Origin: CAIYZT01 sp947461435
Lineage (GTDB): Bacteria; Pseudomonadota; Alphaproteobacteria; Rhodobacterales; Rhodobacteraceae
Direction of reading: 5' to 3'
Length of the DNA stretch: 64,000 nucleotides
Assembly (NCBI GenBank): GCA_965284435.1
Contig: OZ260083.1
Coordinates: 1,798,001-1,862,000, forward strand
Shown here: positions 17,362-26,360 of the stretch, one piece after another
How the letters are laid out: every line of letters starts with the position of its first letter
How positions within the stretch are numbered: the first letter of the stretch is position 1
The notes under the pieces: generated by a model
Seen by the model: the letters and a program-made list of their open reading frames with translations, nothing else
Told to the model about the DNA's origin: nothing
Databases searched by the model: none
Program-made: the position numbers and the translations under genes

Positions 17362-18675
17362 CTACTTTGCGATGCTTTCGTCACGCACGAACATGTTGCC
17401 CCAGGCGCGGTCAATCAACTCTGGCGTCATCTGATAGGGAATACCTTCGAAATTGCAGATCGAAATCATCTGATCGATCAGAAAGACCGGCTGATAGTTG
17501 GCAAAGGTGTTGTTGATCGTGGGATACTTGGTTTTGAGCATATAGATCAGCGCCTCTTCGTTCAGGGGCATCTGCTTTTTGCGGGCGATCATGGCGAAAA
17601 TCTTCAGGAAATTTTCCTGGTTTGGGCCATCGACCTTGATCTTGAAGAAGATCCGGCGCAGGGCCGCGCCGTCAAAAATCTCGTTCGGGTGAAAGTTGGT
17701 GGAGAAAATCACAAGGGTATCGAAGGGAACGGTGAACTTTTCGCCAGATTGCAAGGCCAGAATGTCGCGGGATTCTTCCAAAGGAACGATCCAGCGGTTG
17801 ACCAGTTTTTGCGGCGGCTCGGACTGACGTCCCAAGTCATCGACGATGAAGATGCCGCCGGACGATTTCAATTGCAGCGGGGCCTGATAGGTTCGCGCCA
17901 CGGGATTATATTTCAGATCAAGCATATCCAGCGTCAATTCCCCGCCGGTGATCACGGCTGGCCGATCGCAATAGACATAGCGACCATCATACCGATTGCC
18001 CGAGCGGCGGATCGCCGTGGGATCGTCGGCTTGGTCGGTGGCCGCGGTGTGCACGATCGGATCGTAGACAGAAATCACCTGCCCGGAATATTCAATCGCG
18101 CGGGGGATATAGATCTTGTCGCCCAAGGCCGCGCGGATGCCATTGGAAATACTGGATTTTCCGTTTCCAGGCGGTCCGTACATCAAGATGGAACGGCCCG
18201 ATGTTACCGCGGGCCCAAGGTTGCCGATCAAATCAGGCGGCAAGATCAGATGGCCCATGCCGCGCATCAATTCCTCGCGGGTGAGTTTCAGGTTGCGCAC
18301 CGACTGGCGTTTCATCTGCTGGGCATAGGCATCCATCGGAACAGGAACCGCGCCGTAGTATTCTGATTGCGACAGCGCATCTTGCGCGCGGGCTTTTCCG
18401 GCATCTGTCAGCTGATACCCCATCTCGTTGCCCGAGGTGGCATGAAGGGTTCCGGTGGCTTCCAGCAGGCGCTGCGTGCGGGCCATATCCACCAGTTCCT
18501 GCGTCAACTGCACCGGAAGGCAGATGGATTTGGACAGTTTTGAAACCAGATCCTGATTGGTGCGGAACATGGTTTTCAACAGGATATCGCGCAACATGAC
18601 GATGTTGATCCCCGTCTCGGCCAAAGAGCGGGGCAGGGGTGGAGGCGTGACCCCCAGAGTTGGCTGCATGTTCAT
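17362..18675 (-). CDS. MoxR-like AAA+ ATPase at the end of the tad locus
   Basis: 437 residues from the ATG at 18675, supported by AGGTGGGA upstream. About 140 N-terminal residues look like a helical or winged-helix region; then comes an AAA+ module with Walker A GPPGNGKSS (about residue 168) and Walker B GIFIVDDLG. The family is common beside tad genes in Rhodobacterales, but its job is not established; AAA+ proteins of this class usually remodel a partner protein. It is the last gene of the minus-strand tad series, 66 bases after the prepilin peptidase. Confidence 0.75.
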   Translation of the reverse strand: MNMQPTLGVTPPPLPRSLAETGINIVMLRDILLKTMFRTNQDLVSKLSKSICLPVQLTQELVDMARTQRLLEATGTLHATSGNEMGYQLTDAGKARAQDALSQSEYYGAVPVPMDAYAQQMKRQSVRNLKLTREELMRGMGHLILPPDLIGNLGPAVTSGRSILMYGPPGNGKSSISNGIRAALGDKIYIPRAIEYSGQVISVYDPIVHTAATDQADDPTAIRRSGNRYDGRYVYCDRPAVITGGELTLDMLDLKYNPVARTYQAPLQLKSSGGIFIVDDLGRQSEPPQKLVNRWIVPLEESRDILALQSGEKFTVPFDTLVIFSTNFHPNEIFDGAALRRIFFKIKVDGPNQENFLKIFAMIARKKQMPLNEEALIYMLKTKYPTINNTFANYQPVFLIDQMISICNFEGIPYQMTPELIDRAWGNMFVRDESIAK

Positions 18676-18741
18676 CGACGGTCCCACCTGTGCAAACCTG
18701 CCGCAGCGGGGCTGCGGATCGGGCATGGGGGGAAGGATGCC

Positions 18742-19245
18742 TTACAAAACTGGCAGGAATTGGGCGAAAAGATAAAAGATCAATGTCCCGGCAAGGGCAA
18801 GGCCCATGGGAAAATCCTTGTTGGTCCAACTCGCCCAATCCGCCGAGGCGCGCCGAAACGCGGGCAGCGCGCGGGCCAGACGGTGGGCCGCAAAGGCGCC
18901 CAAAAGGCAAGCGGCATAGAGGGCCAAGATGGCGCGCAGATTGCCCCCCACGAAGAACGGGGCCATGGCGGCGGCGAATTTGGCATCGCCCGCCCCCACC
19001 AACCCTGCCGCATTGGCCACAAATCCGACCGCCAAGACAATCGCCGCCAAAGCCCAGCCAAAGGCCCAAGCCTTGATCGGCAGCGGCGTCAGCAGCACGG
19101 CAATCAGCCCAACCACCAGCCAGACAGCCAACAGCGCCATGACGGCCTTGTTGGGGATTTTCATGAATTTCATGTCCGACCAGGACACCCAGACGCCGAT
19201 GGCAAGGACAAAGGGAAGGAAGACGGCAACGGTTGACGGGGCCAC
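18742..19245 (-). CDS. tadV: Prepilin peptidase TadV/CpaA (A24 family)
   Basis: 167 residues, nearly all hydrophobic, with about five membrane segments. The two catalytic aspartates of A24 peptidases are seen in WSDMKFMKIPN (near residue 24) and in GAGDAKF (the GxGD motif, near residue 86). It lacks the N-terminal methylase domain, as TadV/CpaA proteins do. Known role: cleaves the short leader of Flp prepilins at the inner membrane. Its start is 3 bases after the TadD-like gene stops. Confidence 0.9.
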   Translation of the reverse strand: MAPSTVAVFLPFVLAIGVWVSWSDMKFMKIPNKAVMALLAVWLVVGLIAVLLTPLPIKAWAFGWALAAIVLAVGFVANAAGLVGAGDAKFAAAMAPFFVGGNLRAILALYAACLLGAFAAHRLARALPAFRRASADWASWTNKDFPMGLALAGTLIFYLFAQFLPVL

Positions 19246-19248
19246 GGT

Positions 19249-20091
19249 TTACCCCTCAAGCGCGGCAAGGCTGCGCGAGGCGGCCTCGAAGTATTGCGGG
19301 TGGGTGTCAATCGCTTCTTGCAAAAGCCGTTTTCCAACCGAGGTGTCGCCTTTCTTGATCGCGGCCAACGCCATGGTGTACAGCAGTTCTGCCCGTTCGG
19401 TCTGGGTCATGTCGACGACGGGCAGTTCGTATTTGCCTTGCGTCGCGCGGGCGAGCACGAGGTTGTTCTTGGCGGTGAACAGAGTGCCGTCATAGGTCAG
19501 CGCCTCGATGAACAGCTTTTCCGCCCCTTTGGCATCGCCCCGTGTCAACTTGGAAAACCCCCAGTTGTTCAGCACGCCGGCCGGTTTGGTGGTCAGCCCG
19601 CTGGCGACCTCGTAAAAGCTGTCGGCTTTCTTCCAATCCTTGTTGCTGTCGGCCACCATCGCCTCAAGCCGATAGCGTTCAAAGGTTTCAAACGTCGGGG
19701 GAACTTGGTTCAATTCGGCGGCGGCGGCTGTCCAGTCATTGTTGCGGATCAAGGCGGCGGCCAGCGACACCCTGTCGTCATTCGTCGCTTCGGGGGAGGC
19801 AAGAACCTCGCGCCAGACACCGATGGCTTCGTTGGTCTTTCCCGCGCGCACCAAGGATTTGGCCAGACCGCGCTTCAAATCAATCCGTTCGGGGTTTTGC
19901 TGCGAGGCGCCCGCGAAATAGGACACGGCCTCTTCGGGATCGCCGACGGTCAACATCAGATCGTTCAGATTGCTTTCATCGATGACATTGACATCTTTGA
20001 GCGCCTCTTGCACGGCGGCATCGTTATTGCCGCAGGCGGACATGAATACCATGCCCGAAAGGGCTGTGATCAACATAAGGGAAGGGCGCAT
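19249..20091 (-). CDS. tadD: TPR lipoprotein TadD (second copy)
   Basis: 280 residues. A lipoprotein signal ends in the lipobox MSAC near residue 20. The rest is a run of tetratricopeptide-like helical repeats (for example the LAKSLVRAGKTNEAIGVWRE unit near residue 85). TadD is known as an outer-membrane pilotin-like lipoprotein needed for secretin assembly in Flp pilus systems. It lies directly after a shorter TadD and before tadV in the same operon. Confidence 0.85.
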   Translation of the reverse strand: MRPSLMLITALSGMVFMSACGNNDAAVQEALKDVNVIDESNLNDLMLTVGDPEEAVSYFAGASQQNPERIDLKRGLAKSLVRAGKTNEAIGVWREVLASPEATNDDRVSLAAALIRNNDWTAAAAELNQVPPTFETFERYRLEAMVADSNKDWKKADSFYEVASGLTTKPAGVLNNWGFSKLTRGDAKGAEKLFIEALTYDGTLFTAKNNLVLARATQGKYELPVVDMTQTERAELLYTMALAAIKKGDTSVGKRLLQEAIDTHPQYFEAASRSLAALEG

Positions 20092-20133
20092 GATGCCTGT
20101 CCTGACTGATTTGCCTGTGATGACCGGTTGTCC

Positions 20134-20715
20134 CTAAAGTTCCGTGAGGACGACGCTTTCGCCTTCGTCCTGCCGCAGCAATTGAAACACCGGTTCTTCT
20201 GGTTGTTCGGGATCACCATACACCGGCGCTTCCAGCCGGGCGATAGCCAGTCGCAGATTTTCACGAATGGAGTCAGTTTCGCCACTGTCCAAGGCAAAAG
20301 CTTGCTGAAAGATCAGCTTGGCCTCGCCATATTTGCCCTGTTCCATCAGCACAACGCCCAGATTGTTGAGGGCCGGGACAAAATCGGGTTCGATTTCCAA
20401 GGCACGGCGCAGCACCTGTTCGGCCTGACCCAAACGCTCCAGCTTCAGATCGGCCGATCCGATGGCCGACAAAACATCGGCGTTGATCCCTTGTTCAGAG
20501 GCGGCGCGCAAATAGGCCTTGAGCGCGAGTTCGTATTCGCCAGCGGCCATCAGACGATGACCGACCTCAAGTCCATCCTGCGCATCTCGGCGTCCATCGG
20601 CAGCGGGCGGGGCGTTTTGCGGATTGGACAGGCCAGAATGGCCAAGTCCGCCGGTGGACCCACAGGCGGACACAAGGCCCAAAGATAGGCAAAAAGCAAC
20701 CGATTTGAACCGCAC
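20134..20715 (-). CDS. tadD: TPR lipoprotein TadD (first copy)
   Basis: 193 residues when started at the GTG at 20715; this start lies just after the tadC stop, has GGAGGGGG upstream, and gives a clean lipoprotein signal ending in VSAC near residue 18. Starting at the upstream ATG (20754) would overlap tadC. TPR repeats occupy about residues 50-155, for example DLKLERLGQAEQVLRRALEI. Role as for the neighbouring TadD: secretin-associated outer-membrane lipoprotein. The two copies differ clearly and so are not a recent duplication. Confidence 0.82.
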   Translation of the reverse strand: MRFKSVAFCLSLGLVSACGSTGGLGHSGLSNPQNAPPAADGRRDAQDGLEVGHRLMAAGEYELALKAYLRAASEQGINADVLSAIGSADLKLERLGQAEQVLRRALEIEPDFVPALNNLGVVLMEQGKYGEAKLIFQQAFALDSGETDSIRENLRLAIARLEAPVYGDPEQPEEPVFQLLRQDEGESVVLTEL

Positions 20716-20722
20716 GTAGGGC

Positions 20723-21706
20723 TTAGCCCCCTCCACCAAGATGTTGCACCACACCGTAGATTGACGGTCCGATCAGAATGATCAGAAGCGGCGGCAATGT
20801 GAACAACATAGTGCCCAAGGTCAGCTTCGTGGGCAAGGTATTTGCCTTCTCTTCGGCGCGCATGACGCGTTTATCGCGCATTTCGGCCGAATAGACGCGC
20901 AAGGCATCGGCAATCGAGGTGCCATAGGTGGCCGATTGGACCAGCGTGGTCACAAACGACGACACATCCGAGATGCCGACGCGTTCGGACATGTCTTTGA
21001 GCACTTGCGCACGTTCCTTGCCGGCCTTCACCTCGTTGGCGACCATGTCGAATTCGTCGGCGAGGGCAGGATAGCCGGCGCGGCTTTCCTTGGCGACGCG
21101 GTTGATGGATTGATCCAGCGATTGGCCCGCCTCGACGCAGACCAGCATCAGGTCAAGCGCATCGGGAAAACCTGCTACGATTTCGGCCTGACGGGCCTGC
21201 AGGCGGCGCTGCACCCAGTACTGCGGCAGGTAATATCCCGCAGCCCCCGGTCCGACGGTTACCATGATCAGGAATTGGGTCGAAACCTCTTGGGTGGCGG
21301 ACATGATGAAGGCATAAAGCATGCCCAAAGCCAGGAGGCCCAAGCCAAGGGCCAGCTGCGCAAAGTGGAACATGCGCACGGCATTCTTGGCGCTGTAGCC
21401 CGCGCGCAACAGCTTTAGCCGCGAGGCCGTCATGGTTTCAACGTCCTGGGGTTCCAGGAAATGGGCGTATTTTTCCAGCTTGTCGTTCTTGTCGGCCCGG
21501 CGCAGCGCGGCGGGCAGGACATTATCCTTTTCGGCCGTCCGTTGGCGCAGCGCCTTGACCTTGTCAAAGGGTTCGGCCTGTTTTTTTAGCAAGCTTGGCA
21601 GAACCAGCAGGATCATCACCACGCCCAGAAAACCCAGCAGCAAAAGCGGGCCGACCGGGCCGAATTTGGCGACGATCAAGGCATTGATGTTGTTCAGGAT
21701 ATCCAT
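20723..21706 (-). CDS. tadC: Flp pilus assembly membrane protein TadC
   Basis: 327 residues, a GspF-type (T2SSF) inner-membrane platform protein. Membrane segments lie near the N-terminus, around residues 120-160 and at the C-terminus. The cytoplasmic block PDALDLMLVCVEAGQSLDQS near residue 190 is typical of TadB/TadC. Known role: with TadB forms the membrane platform driven by the TadA ATPase. It starts 10 bases after tadB ends. Confidence 0.9.
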   Translation of the reverse strand: MDILNNINALIVAKFGPVGPLLLLGFLGVVMILLVLPSLLKKQAEPFDKVKALRQRTAEKDNVLPAALRRADKNDKLEKYAHFLEPQDVETMTASRLKLLRAGYSAKNAVRMFHFAQLALGLGLLALGMLYAFIMSATQEVSTQFLIMVTVGPGAAGYYLPQYWVQRRLQARQAEIVAGFPDALDLMLVCVEAGQSLDQSINRVAKESRAGYPALADEFDMVANEVKAGKERAQVLKDMSERVGISDVSSFVTTLVQSATYGTSIADALRVYSAEMRDKRVMRAEEKANTLPTKLTLGTMLFTLPPLLIILIGPSIYGVVQHLGGGG

Positions 21707-21716
21707 GATCTTGACC

Positions 21717-22685
21717 CTATACCTTGATGTTGACCATCATCTTCATGAAGATCACGTTGATCACGAGGAACGCCGCCACGATCAGAGCGGCCGGAATGAA
21801 GGCCGCCGTTTCCTTGACGTCGTCAAAATAGGTGGGCTGCACCAGCATGATCATCACCAACGCGCCAATCGGGAAGGCTGACAGGAACATGCCAGACCAT
21901 TTGGCTTCGGCGGTGATGGCCTTGACGCGGCGGAACAGTTTGAAGCGCGCACGGATCACCTTGGACAGGCCTTCCAAAATCTCGGCCAGGTTGCCGCCCG
22001 AGGTTTGCTGAATGGTCACAGCCACCGCCAAAAAGCGCAAATCCTGACTGTCTACCCGCTCGGCAAAGGCTTTCAGGCTTTCGGCCACATCGCGGCCATA
22101 GGCGGCTTCGTCGGCGATCATGCCAAATTCAGAGCCCAAGGGATCGGGAACTTCTTTGGACACGATCCCGATAGAGGCCGAAAACGGATGGCCCACGCGC
22201 AGCGACCGCACCATAAGTTCAACCGCGTCAGGAAGCTGTTCGTCCAGCATCTCCATCCGCTTCTTGGCTTTTTTGTTGACCCACATGTAGACACCGCCAA
22301 TGCCCATGCCGATTGCCAGCACGATGCGCACCGGCGTTGCGGCCGAGGTGCCGATGGTCAGGCCCAGATAGGCAAAGACGCAAACCCCCACCATGATCAT
22401 CAAAAGCTGCTGCGGCGAGAAGGCGATATTTGCCTTTTGCGCCTTTGTGGCGAGCAGGGAATACAGCGGAATTCCGCGGGCATTCATGTGCTGCCCCATC
22501 TCTTTGCGCAACTGCTCCAAAACCGCCTCGCGGTTGTGGTTCTTTTCCAGCAGCGCCAGACGGCGGCTCATGCGGTTGTTCAGGCTGATCGATTTGCCGA
22601 AAATCGTCAGATACAGCCCTTCGACAAGGGCGATCACGGCGACGAAGATCAGGATATAGATCAGCGGTGCGGCGGAAATTTGCAT
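21717..22685 (-). CDS. tadB: Flp pilus assembly membrane protein TadB
   Basis: 322 residues, also GspF-like. It has two N-terminal membrane segments, the block LPDAVELMVRSLRVGHPFS near residue 150 and QTSGGNLAEILEGLSKVIR near residue 225, then two C-terminal membrane segments. Known role: partner of TadC in the inner-membrane platform of the Tad secretion machine. It lies between tadA (9 bases upstream) and tadC. Confidence 0.92.
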   Translation of the reverse strand: MQISAAPLIYILIFVAVIALVEGLYLTIFGKSISLNNRMSRRLALLEKNHNREAVLEQLRKEMGQHMNARGIPLYSLLATKAQKANIAFSPQQLLMIMVGVCVFAYLGLTIGTSAATPVRIVLAIGMGIGGVYMWVNKKAKKRMEMLDEQLPDAVELMVRSLRVGHPFSASIGIVSKEVPDPLGSEFGMIADEAAYGRDVAESLKAFAERVDSQDLRFLAVAVTIQQTSGGNLAEILEGLSKVIRARFKLFRRVKAITAEAKWSGMFLSAFPIGALVMIMLVQPTYFDDVKETAAFIPAALIVAAFLVINVIFMKMMVNIKV

Positions 22686-22694
22686 GATGGCCCC

Positions 22695-24137
22695 TTAAAC
22701 GATGGGTTCATAGATGGAAGCAGGCAGATCAAAGCCCCATTGACGGAACCGTTCGGAATAATACGATCGCACGCCCGTTGCGTTGAACCGGCCGATGATC
22801 TTGCCGTTGGGCTCCACCCCCAGACGTTCGTAGCGGAACACCTCTTGCATCGAGATCACCTCGCCCTCCATCCCGGTGATTTCCGTGATCGAGACCATGC
22901 GGCGGGATCCGTCTTGCAAACGCGAGGCTTGCACGATCAGGTTCACAGCCGACGAAATCTGGCTGCGGACGGCCTTGAGCGGCATTTCGATACCGGCCAT
23001 GGCCACCATGTTTTCAAGGCGCGAGATCCCATCGCGCGGGTTGTTGGCGTGGATCGTGGTCATCGAACCGTCGTGGCCGGTGTTCATCGCCTGCAGCATG
23101 TCGATCACCTCTTCGCCGCGGGTTTCCCCCACGATGATGCGGTCTGGGCGCATCCGCAGGGCGTTGCGCAGACAATCACGCTGGGTCACGGCCCCTTTGC
23201 CCTCGACGTTGGGTGGGCGGCTTTCCATGCGGCCGACGTGAACCTGCTGCAGCTGAAGTTCGGCCGTGTCTTCGATGGTCAACACCCGTTCGGCATCATC
23301 GATGAACGACGACAGGGCGTTCAACGTGGTGGTTTTGCCCGAACCTGTACCGCCAGAGACGATGACATTCAGACGGCAAGACACGGCGGCCTGAAGATAC
23401 AGGGCCATTTCTTCGGTAAAGGCCCCAAAGCGCACCAGGTCATTGACCCCCAGTTTGTCTTTCTTGAATTTCCGGATCGACACCAAAGATCCGTCCACGG
23501 CAACGGGCGGAACCATGCAGTTGAAACGTGACCCATCCGCCAGACGCGCGTCGCAATAGGGGTTGCTTTCGTCAACGCGGCGGCCGACGGCCGATACGAT
23601 CTTGTCGATGATCCGCAGAAGGTGACGTTCGTCCTTGAAGGTGATGTCGGTCAGGGTCAGTTTTCCGCCGCGTTCCACAAAGATGCGGTTGGGCCCGTTG
23701 ACCAGAATATCGTTGACCGTCTCGTCCTTCAAAAGGGGTTCCAAGGGGCCAAGGCCCATCACCTCGTCGTAAAGTTCCTGAAACAGCTGTGCCCGATCCT
23801 CGCGGTTCAGGTTGGCCTGCAATTCTTCGAGCGCCTCGGTTGAAATCGCGGCGATTTCAGATTTCAGGTTCGCCTCAGAGGCGGTTTCCAGCGCGGCAAG
23901 GTTGAGATTGTCCAAAAGACGCTTGTGCAATTCGCCTTTCAGTTCGGCGATTCTGTCTTTGCGCTTTTTTTCCTTGTCAGCAACCGCTGCCTCGGCCGGT
24001 GGGCGTGCAGGGGGCGCGGCGGGCCGCACCACAACGGCCGGTTTTGCCGCGGCTGGCCCGACGGACACTGCCGTGGTGATTTGGGCTGGCTTTTGGCCCG
24101 GCGTGGCAGGCTCGGGCTTCTTGAATCGAGAAAACAT
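22695..24137 (-). CDS. tadA: Tad secretion ATPase TadA/CpaF
   Basis: 480 residues. A proline- and alanine-rich N-terminal tail (about 1-60) is followed by the CpaF/VirB11-type ATPase: Walker A GGTGSGKTTTLNAL, the Asp box EDTAELQL, Walker B RIIVGETRGEE, and the His box TIHANNP. Known role: hexameric cytoplasmic ATPase that powers Flp pilus assembly. Next in the operon after tadZ and before tadB. Confidence 0.95.
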   Translation of the reverse strand: MFSRFKKPEPATPGQKPAQITTAVSVGPAAAKPAVVVRPAAPPARPPAEAAVADKEKKRKDRIAELKGELHKRLLDNLNLAALETASEANLKSEIAAISTEALEELQANLNREDRAQLFQELYDEVMGLGPLEPLLKDETVNDILVNGPNRIFVERGGKLTLTDITFKDERHLLRIIDKIVSAVGRRVDESNPYCDARLADGSRFNCMVPPVAVDGSLVSIRKFKKDKLGVNDLVRFGAFTEEMALYLQAAVSCRLNVIVSGGTGSGKTTTLNALSSFIDDAERVLTIEDTAELQLQQVHVGRMESRPPNVEGKGAVTQRDCLRNALRMRPDRIIVGETRGEEVIDMLQAMNTGHDGSMTTIHANNPRDGISRLENMVAMAGIEMPLKAVRSQISSAVNLIVQASRLQDGSRRMVSITEITGMEGEVISMQEVFRYERLGVEPNGKIIGRFNATGVRSYYSERFRQWGFDLPASIYEPIV

Positions 24138-24162
24138 GCTATCCCCCAGGAAAATTAGGTCT

Positions 24163-25455
24163 TCAGCGCTTGCCGGTCTCAGCGACCTTGTTCAGGTCAA
24201 ACAGCGATTTGGCGAGCTTTTGCAGTTCTTTGCGCAGCGGGTTTTTGGAGGCCTGTTCGGCCATGGGCAGACCATGATCGTTGGCTTGGGTAACTTGATC
24301 GCCGCCATCGGGCAAAGAAACCTCGATGGCGATGTCCAGACTTTCCGCCATACGCTTGACGCGACCCTTGGCAGCAAGGTCGGTAAAGCGGGGGGCGCGG
24401 TTCAGCACGAAGCGCAGTTTGTCGTGCGGCAGGGCCTCGGACTTCAGGGCGCGGACAAGCCGCAGCACATTCTGCGCCGATCGCAGATCGAGTTCGATCA
24501 GCGCGAAATAGACATGGGCGCGGGTCAAGACGGTTTCCGTCCACGAGACGATGGTTTTGGGCATGTCGATCACGACATAGTCAAAATTCGCCCGCGCCAT
24601 ATCGATGATGCGCCCAATGTCATCGGGCGAGACGATGTCGAGCGGCAGCATGTCTGACGGCGCGGTCAGTACATGCAGTTTGTCGTTGAAGGTCAACATC
24701 GCGCGCAGCAATTGGTCGCTGTCGGCATTGGCGGTGTCGGACAGAAGTTCGAAAACGGTTTCCTTGCGCGGCAGGTCCAGATAGGTGGCCGCAGAGCCAT
24801 ATTGCAGATCAAGATCCAGCAGACAGACGCGCGGGGCATCCTTGTCTTTGGCGACAGTCGCCAATTCCCAGGCAAGGTTGGCTGCAAAGGTTGACGCGCC
24901 AACCCCGCCGGCAAGACCATGCACAGGCAGAACCACACCGTCGCGGTCGCCCTTGGCTTTGAACTGCGGGGCCTGAACTGACAGGTCAGGGTCGGGCGCG
25001 GCGGCAACCGCGGCTTGGGCGGGCGACACCGCAACCGGGGCCGGGGCAGGGGCCTTGGCCCGTTCAATCGCCTCGTGCATGGCGCGTTCGGGCAAAGGAT
25101 AAGGAACAAATTCATCGGCCCCAAGCCGCAGCAGCTGGTGCAACGCCATCGGGCTTATTTGATCGGCAATCAAAATGACCTTGATGGATTTCGCCTTGGC
25201 CGCCGAGACGATCTGCCCGATCAGATCAAAATTGCCTTCGTCCTGCGCATTCACCGCCACGGCCACAAATATCAGGCCTTGGGCGTCGCTTTGACTTAGG
25301 AAATCCTGCGCATCCTCAAAGGTCAGATCGCCCCAGGATTCGCCCATCTCCAATTCCATATCGTCGATCAGCAGTTCAAAGTTCTGCACATCGCGCGAAA
25401 TCGTGCACGCCAGAATCGGTGCCGGTTCCGGTTGAAGATTTGCAACACTCGCCAT
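24163..25455 (-). CDS. tadZ: Pilus-localising ParA/MinD-like protein TadZ/CpaE
   Basis: 430 residues. The N-terminal 130 or so residues resemble an atypical receiver domain (IKVILIADQISPMALHQLL). The C-terminal half is a MinD/ParA-like NTPase with a deviant Walker A, GLAGGVGASTFAANLA, lacking the usual lysine, as in known CpaE/TadZ proteins. Known role: polar localisation of the Tad machine. Its own transcript probably starts in 25456-25625, because a terminator separates it from the upstream ompA-like gene. Confidence 0.9.
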   Translation of the reverse strand: MASVANLQPEPAPILACTISRDVQNFELLIDDMELEMGESWGDLTFEDAQDFLSQSDAQGLIFVAVAVNAQDEGNFDLIGQIVSAAKAKSIKVILIADQISPMALHQLLRLGADEFVPYPLPERAMHEAIERAKAPAPAPVAVSPAQAAVAAAPDPDLSVQAPQFKAKGDRDGVVLPVHGLAGGVGASTFAANLAWELATVAKDKDAPRVCLLDLDLQYGSAATYLDLPRKETVFELLSDTANADSDQLLRAMLTFNDKLHVLTAPSDMLPLDIVSPDDIGRIIDMARANFDYVVIDMPKTIVSWTETVLTRAHVYFALIELDLRSAQNVLRLVRALKSEALPHDKLRFVLNRAPRFTDLAAKGRVKRMAESLDIAIEVSLPDGGDQVTQANDHGLPMAEQASKNPLRKELQKLAKSLFDLNKVAETGKR

Positions 25456-25625
25456 CGCTCATTCCTTCAAAATGCCTTTGTGCCCCCAAGATGGGCGACA
25501 CATCAGGCTGACCCGGATCCAGAGAATCCGAGGATTGTTCCCAATTCTTGCAAAGATGCCCGCAGAACTTGGCGAGATTGGGGCCAAAAGATCGTCAATC
25601 TGGGAATTTTCGTGAGGAAGGGCGG

Positions 25626-25662
25626 AAAAAGGAAACGCGGGCCCTTGGGGGGCGCCGCGTTT
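25626..25662 (-). terminator. Rho-independent terminator between the OmpA-like gene and tadZ
   Basis: On the minus strand AAACGCGG (25662-25655) pairs with CCGCGTTT (25640-25633), with an inner GCCC/GGGC pairing, followed by CC and TTTTT (25630-25626). It would end or reduce transcription before tadZ. Confidence 0.7.
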
Positions 25663-25687
25663 GCCGAACAATCCTTTATGGGCGGCG

Positions 25688-26356
25688 TCAGCCGCCCGCG
25701 CCCGCTGGGTCGACTTCGGTTTTCACGGTCGTGTTTTGCGGATGAATGCGGGTGGCGCCTTCGACATATTCGCGCCAGACCACTTCGATGTATTTGCCAT
25801 TGATCAGCGACGGCGCGCCTTTGACAAAGCCGGTCACCTCGGTGACGGTGCGCCGGTTCGCCTGTTCGGGACCCGTGGTGTTGATCACGGGCTGTGTTTC
25901 GCCAAAGGATGCAACCGCTTCCAACCGCGAACGCGAAATGCCTTTGGACGCGAAATAAGACACCACGGCCTTGGCGCGGCGCAGACCCAAGGATTTGTTA
26001 TAGGCATCTGATCCGACAAGATCGGTATGGCCATAAACGCGGAAACGCACTTCGGGGAACTGCGCGATCCAGTTGGCCTGACGCGACAGGATCGCGGCGG
26101 ATTCGGGGGTGATTTCCGAAGAATTGAACGCAAAGGTGATGGTCGAGGGCACTTCTGAGGCAAAACGGCCCGCCAAGGCCTGTGTTGCGTCAATTTCGCC
26201 CATCATCACCAAGGAATTGTTCATGGTCGGCCCGCCAAAGGCCCCTTCGTCAACTTCGGCCCCCGCCTCGGTGTTGAAGCTGTTCCAAGAGTCGGTGCAG
26301 GCGCCAAGGGACAAAAGACTGACAACCGCGGCGCAGCTGATGAGGTTTCTGGTCAT
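25688..26356 (-). CDS. OmpA-family lipoprotein of the tad locus
   Basis: 222 residues. The signal peptide ends in the lipobox SLGAC near residue 20. An OmpA-like peptidoglycan-binding domain covers about residues 73-175, with the signature GHTDLVGSDAYNKSLGLRRA. It is likely anchored in the outer membrane and bound to peptidoglycan, stabilising the secretin. It lies 4 bases after the secretin gene. A hairpin spans its stop codon (25680-25697). Confidence 0.85.
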   Translation of the reverse strand: MTRNLISCAAVVSLLSLGACTDSWNSFNTEAGAEVDEGAFGGPTMNNSLVMMGEIDATQALAGRFASEVPSTITFAFNSSEITPESAAILSRQANWIAQFPEVRFRVYGHTDLVGSDAYNKSLGLRRAKAVVSYFASKGISRSRLEAVASFGETQPVINTTGPEQANRRTVTEVTGFVKGAPSLINGKYIEVVWREYVEGATRIHPQNTTVKTEVDPAGAGG

Positions 26357-26360
26357 GCCG

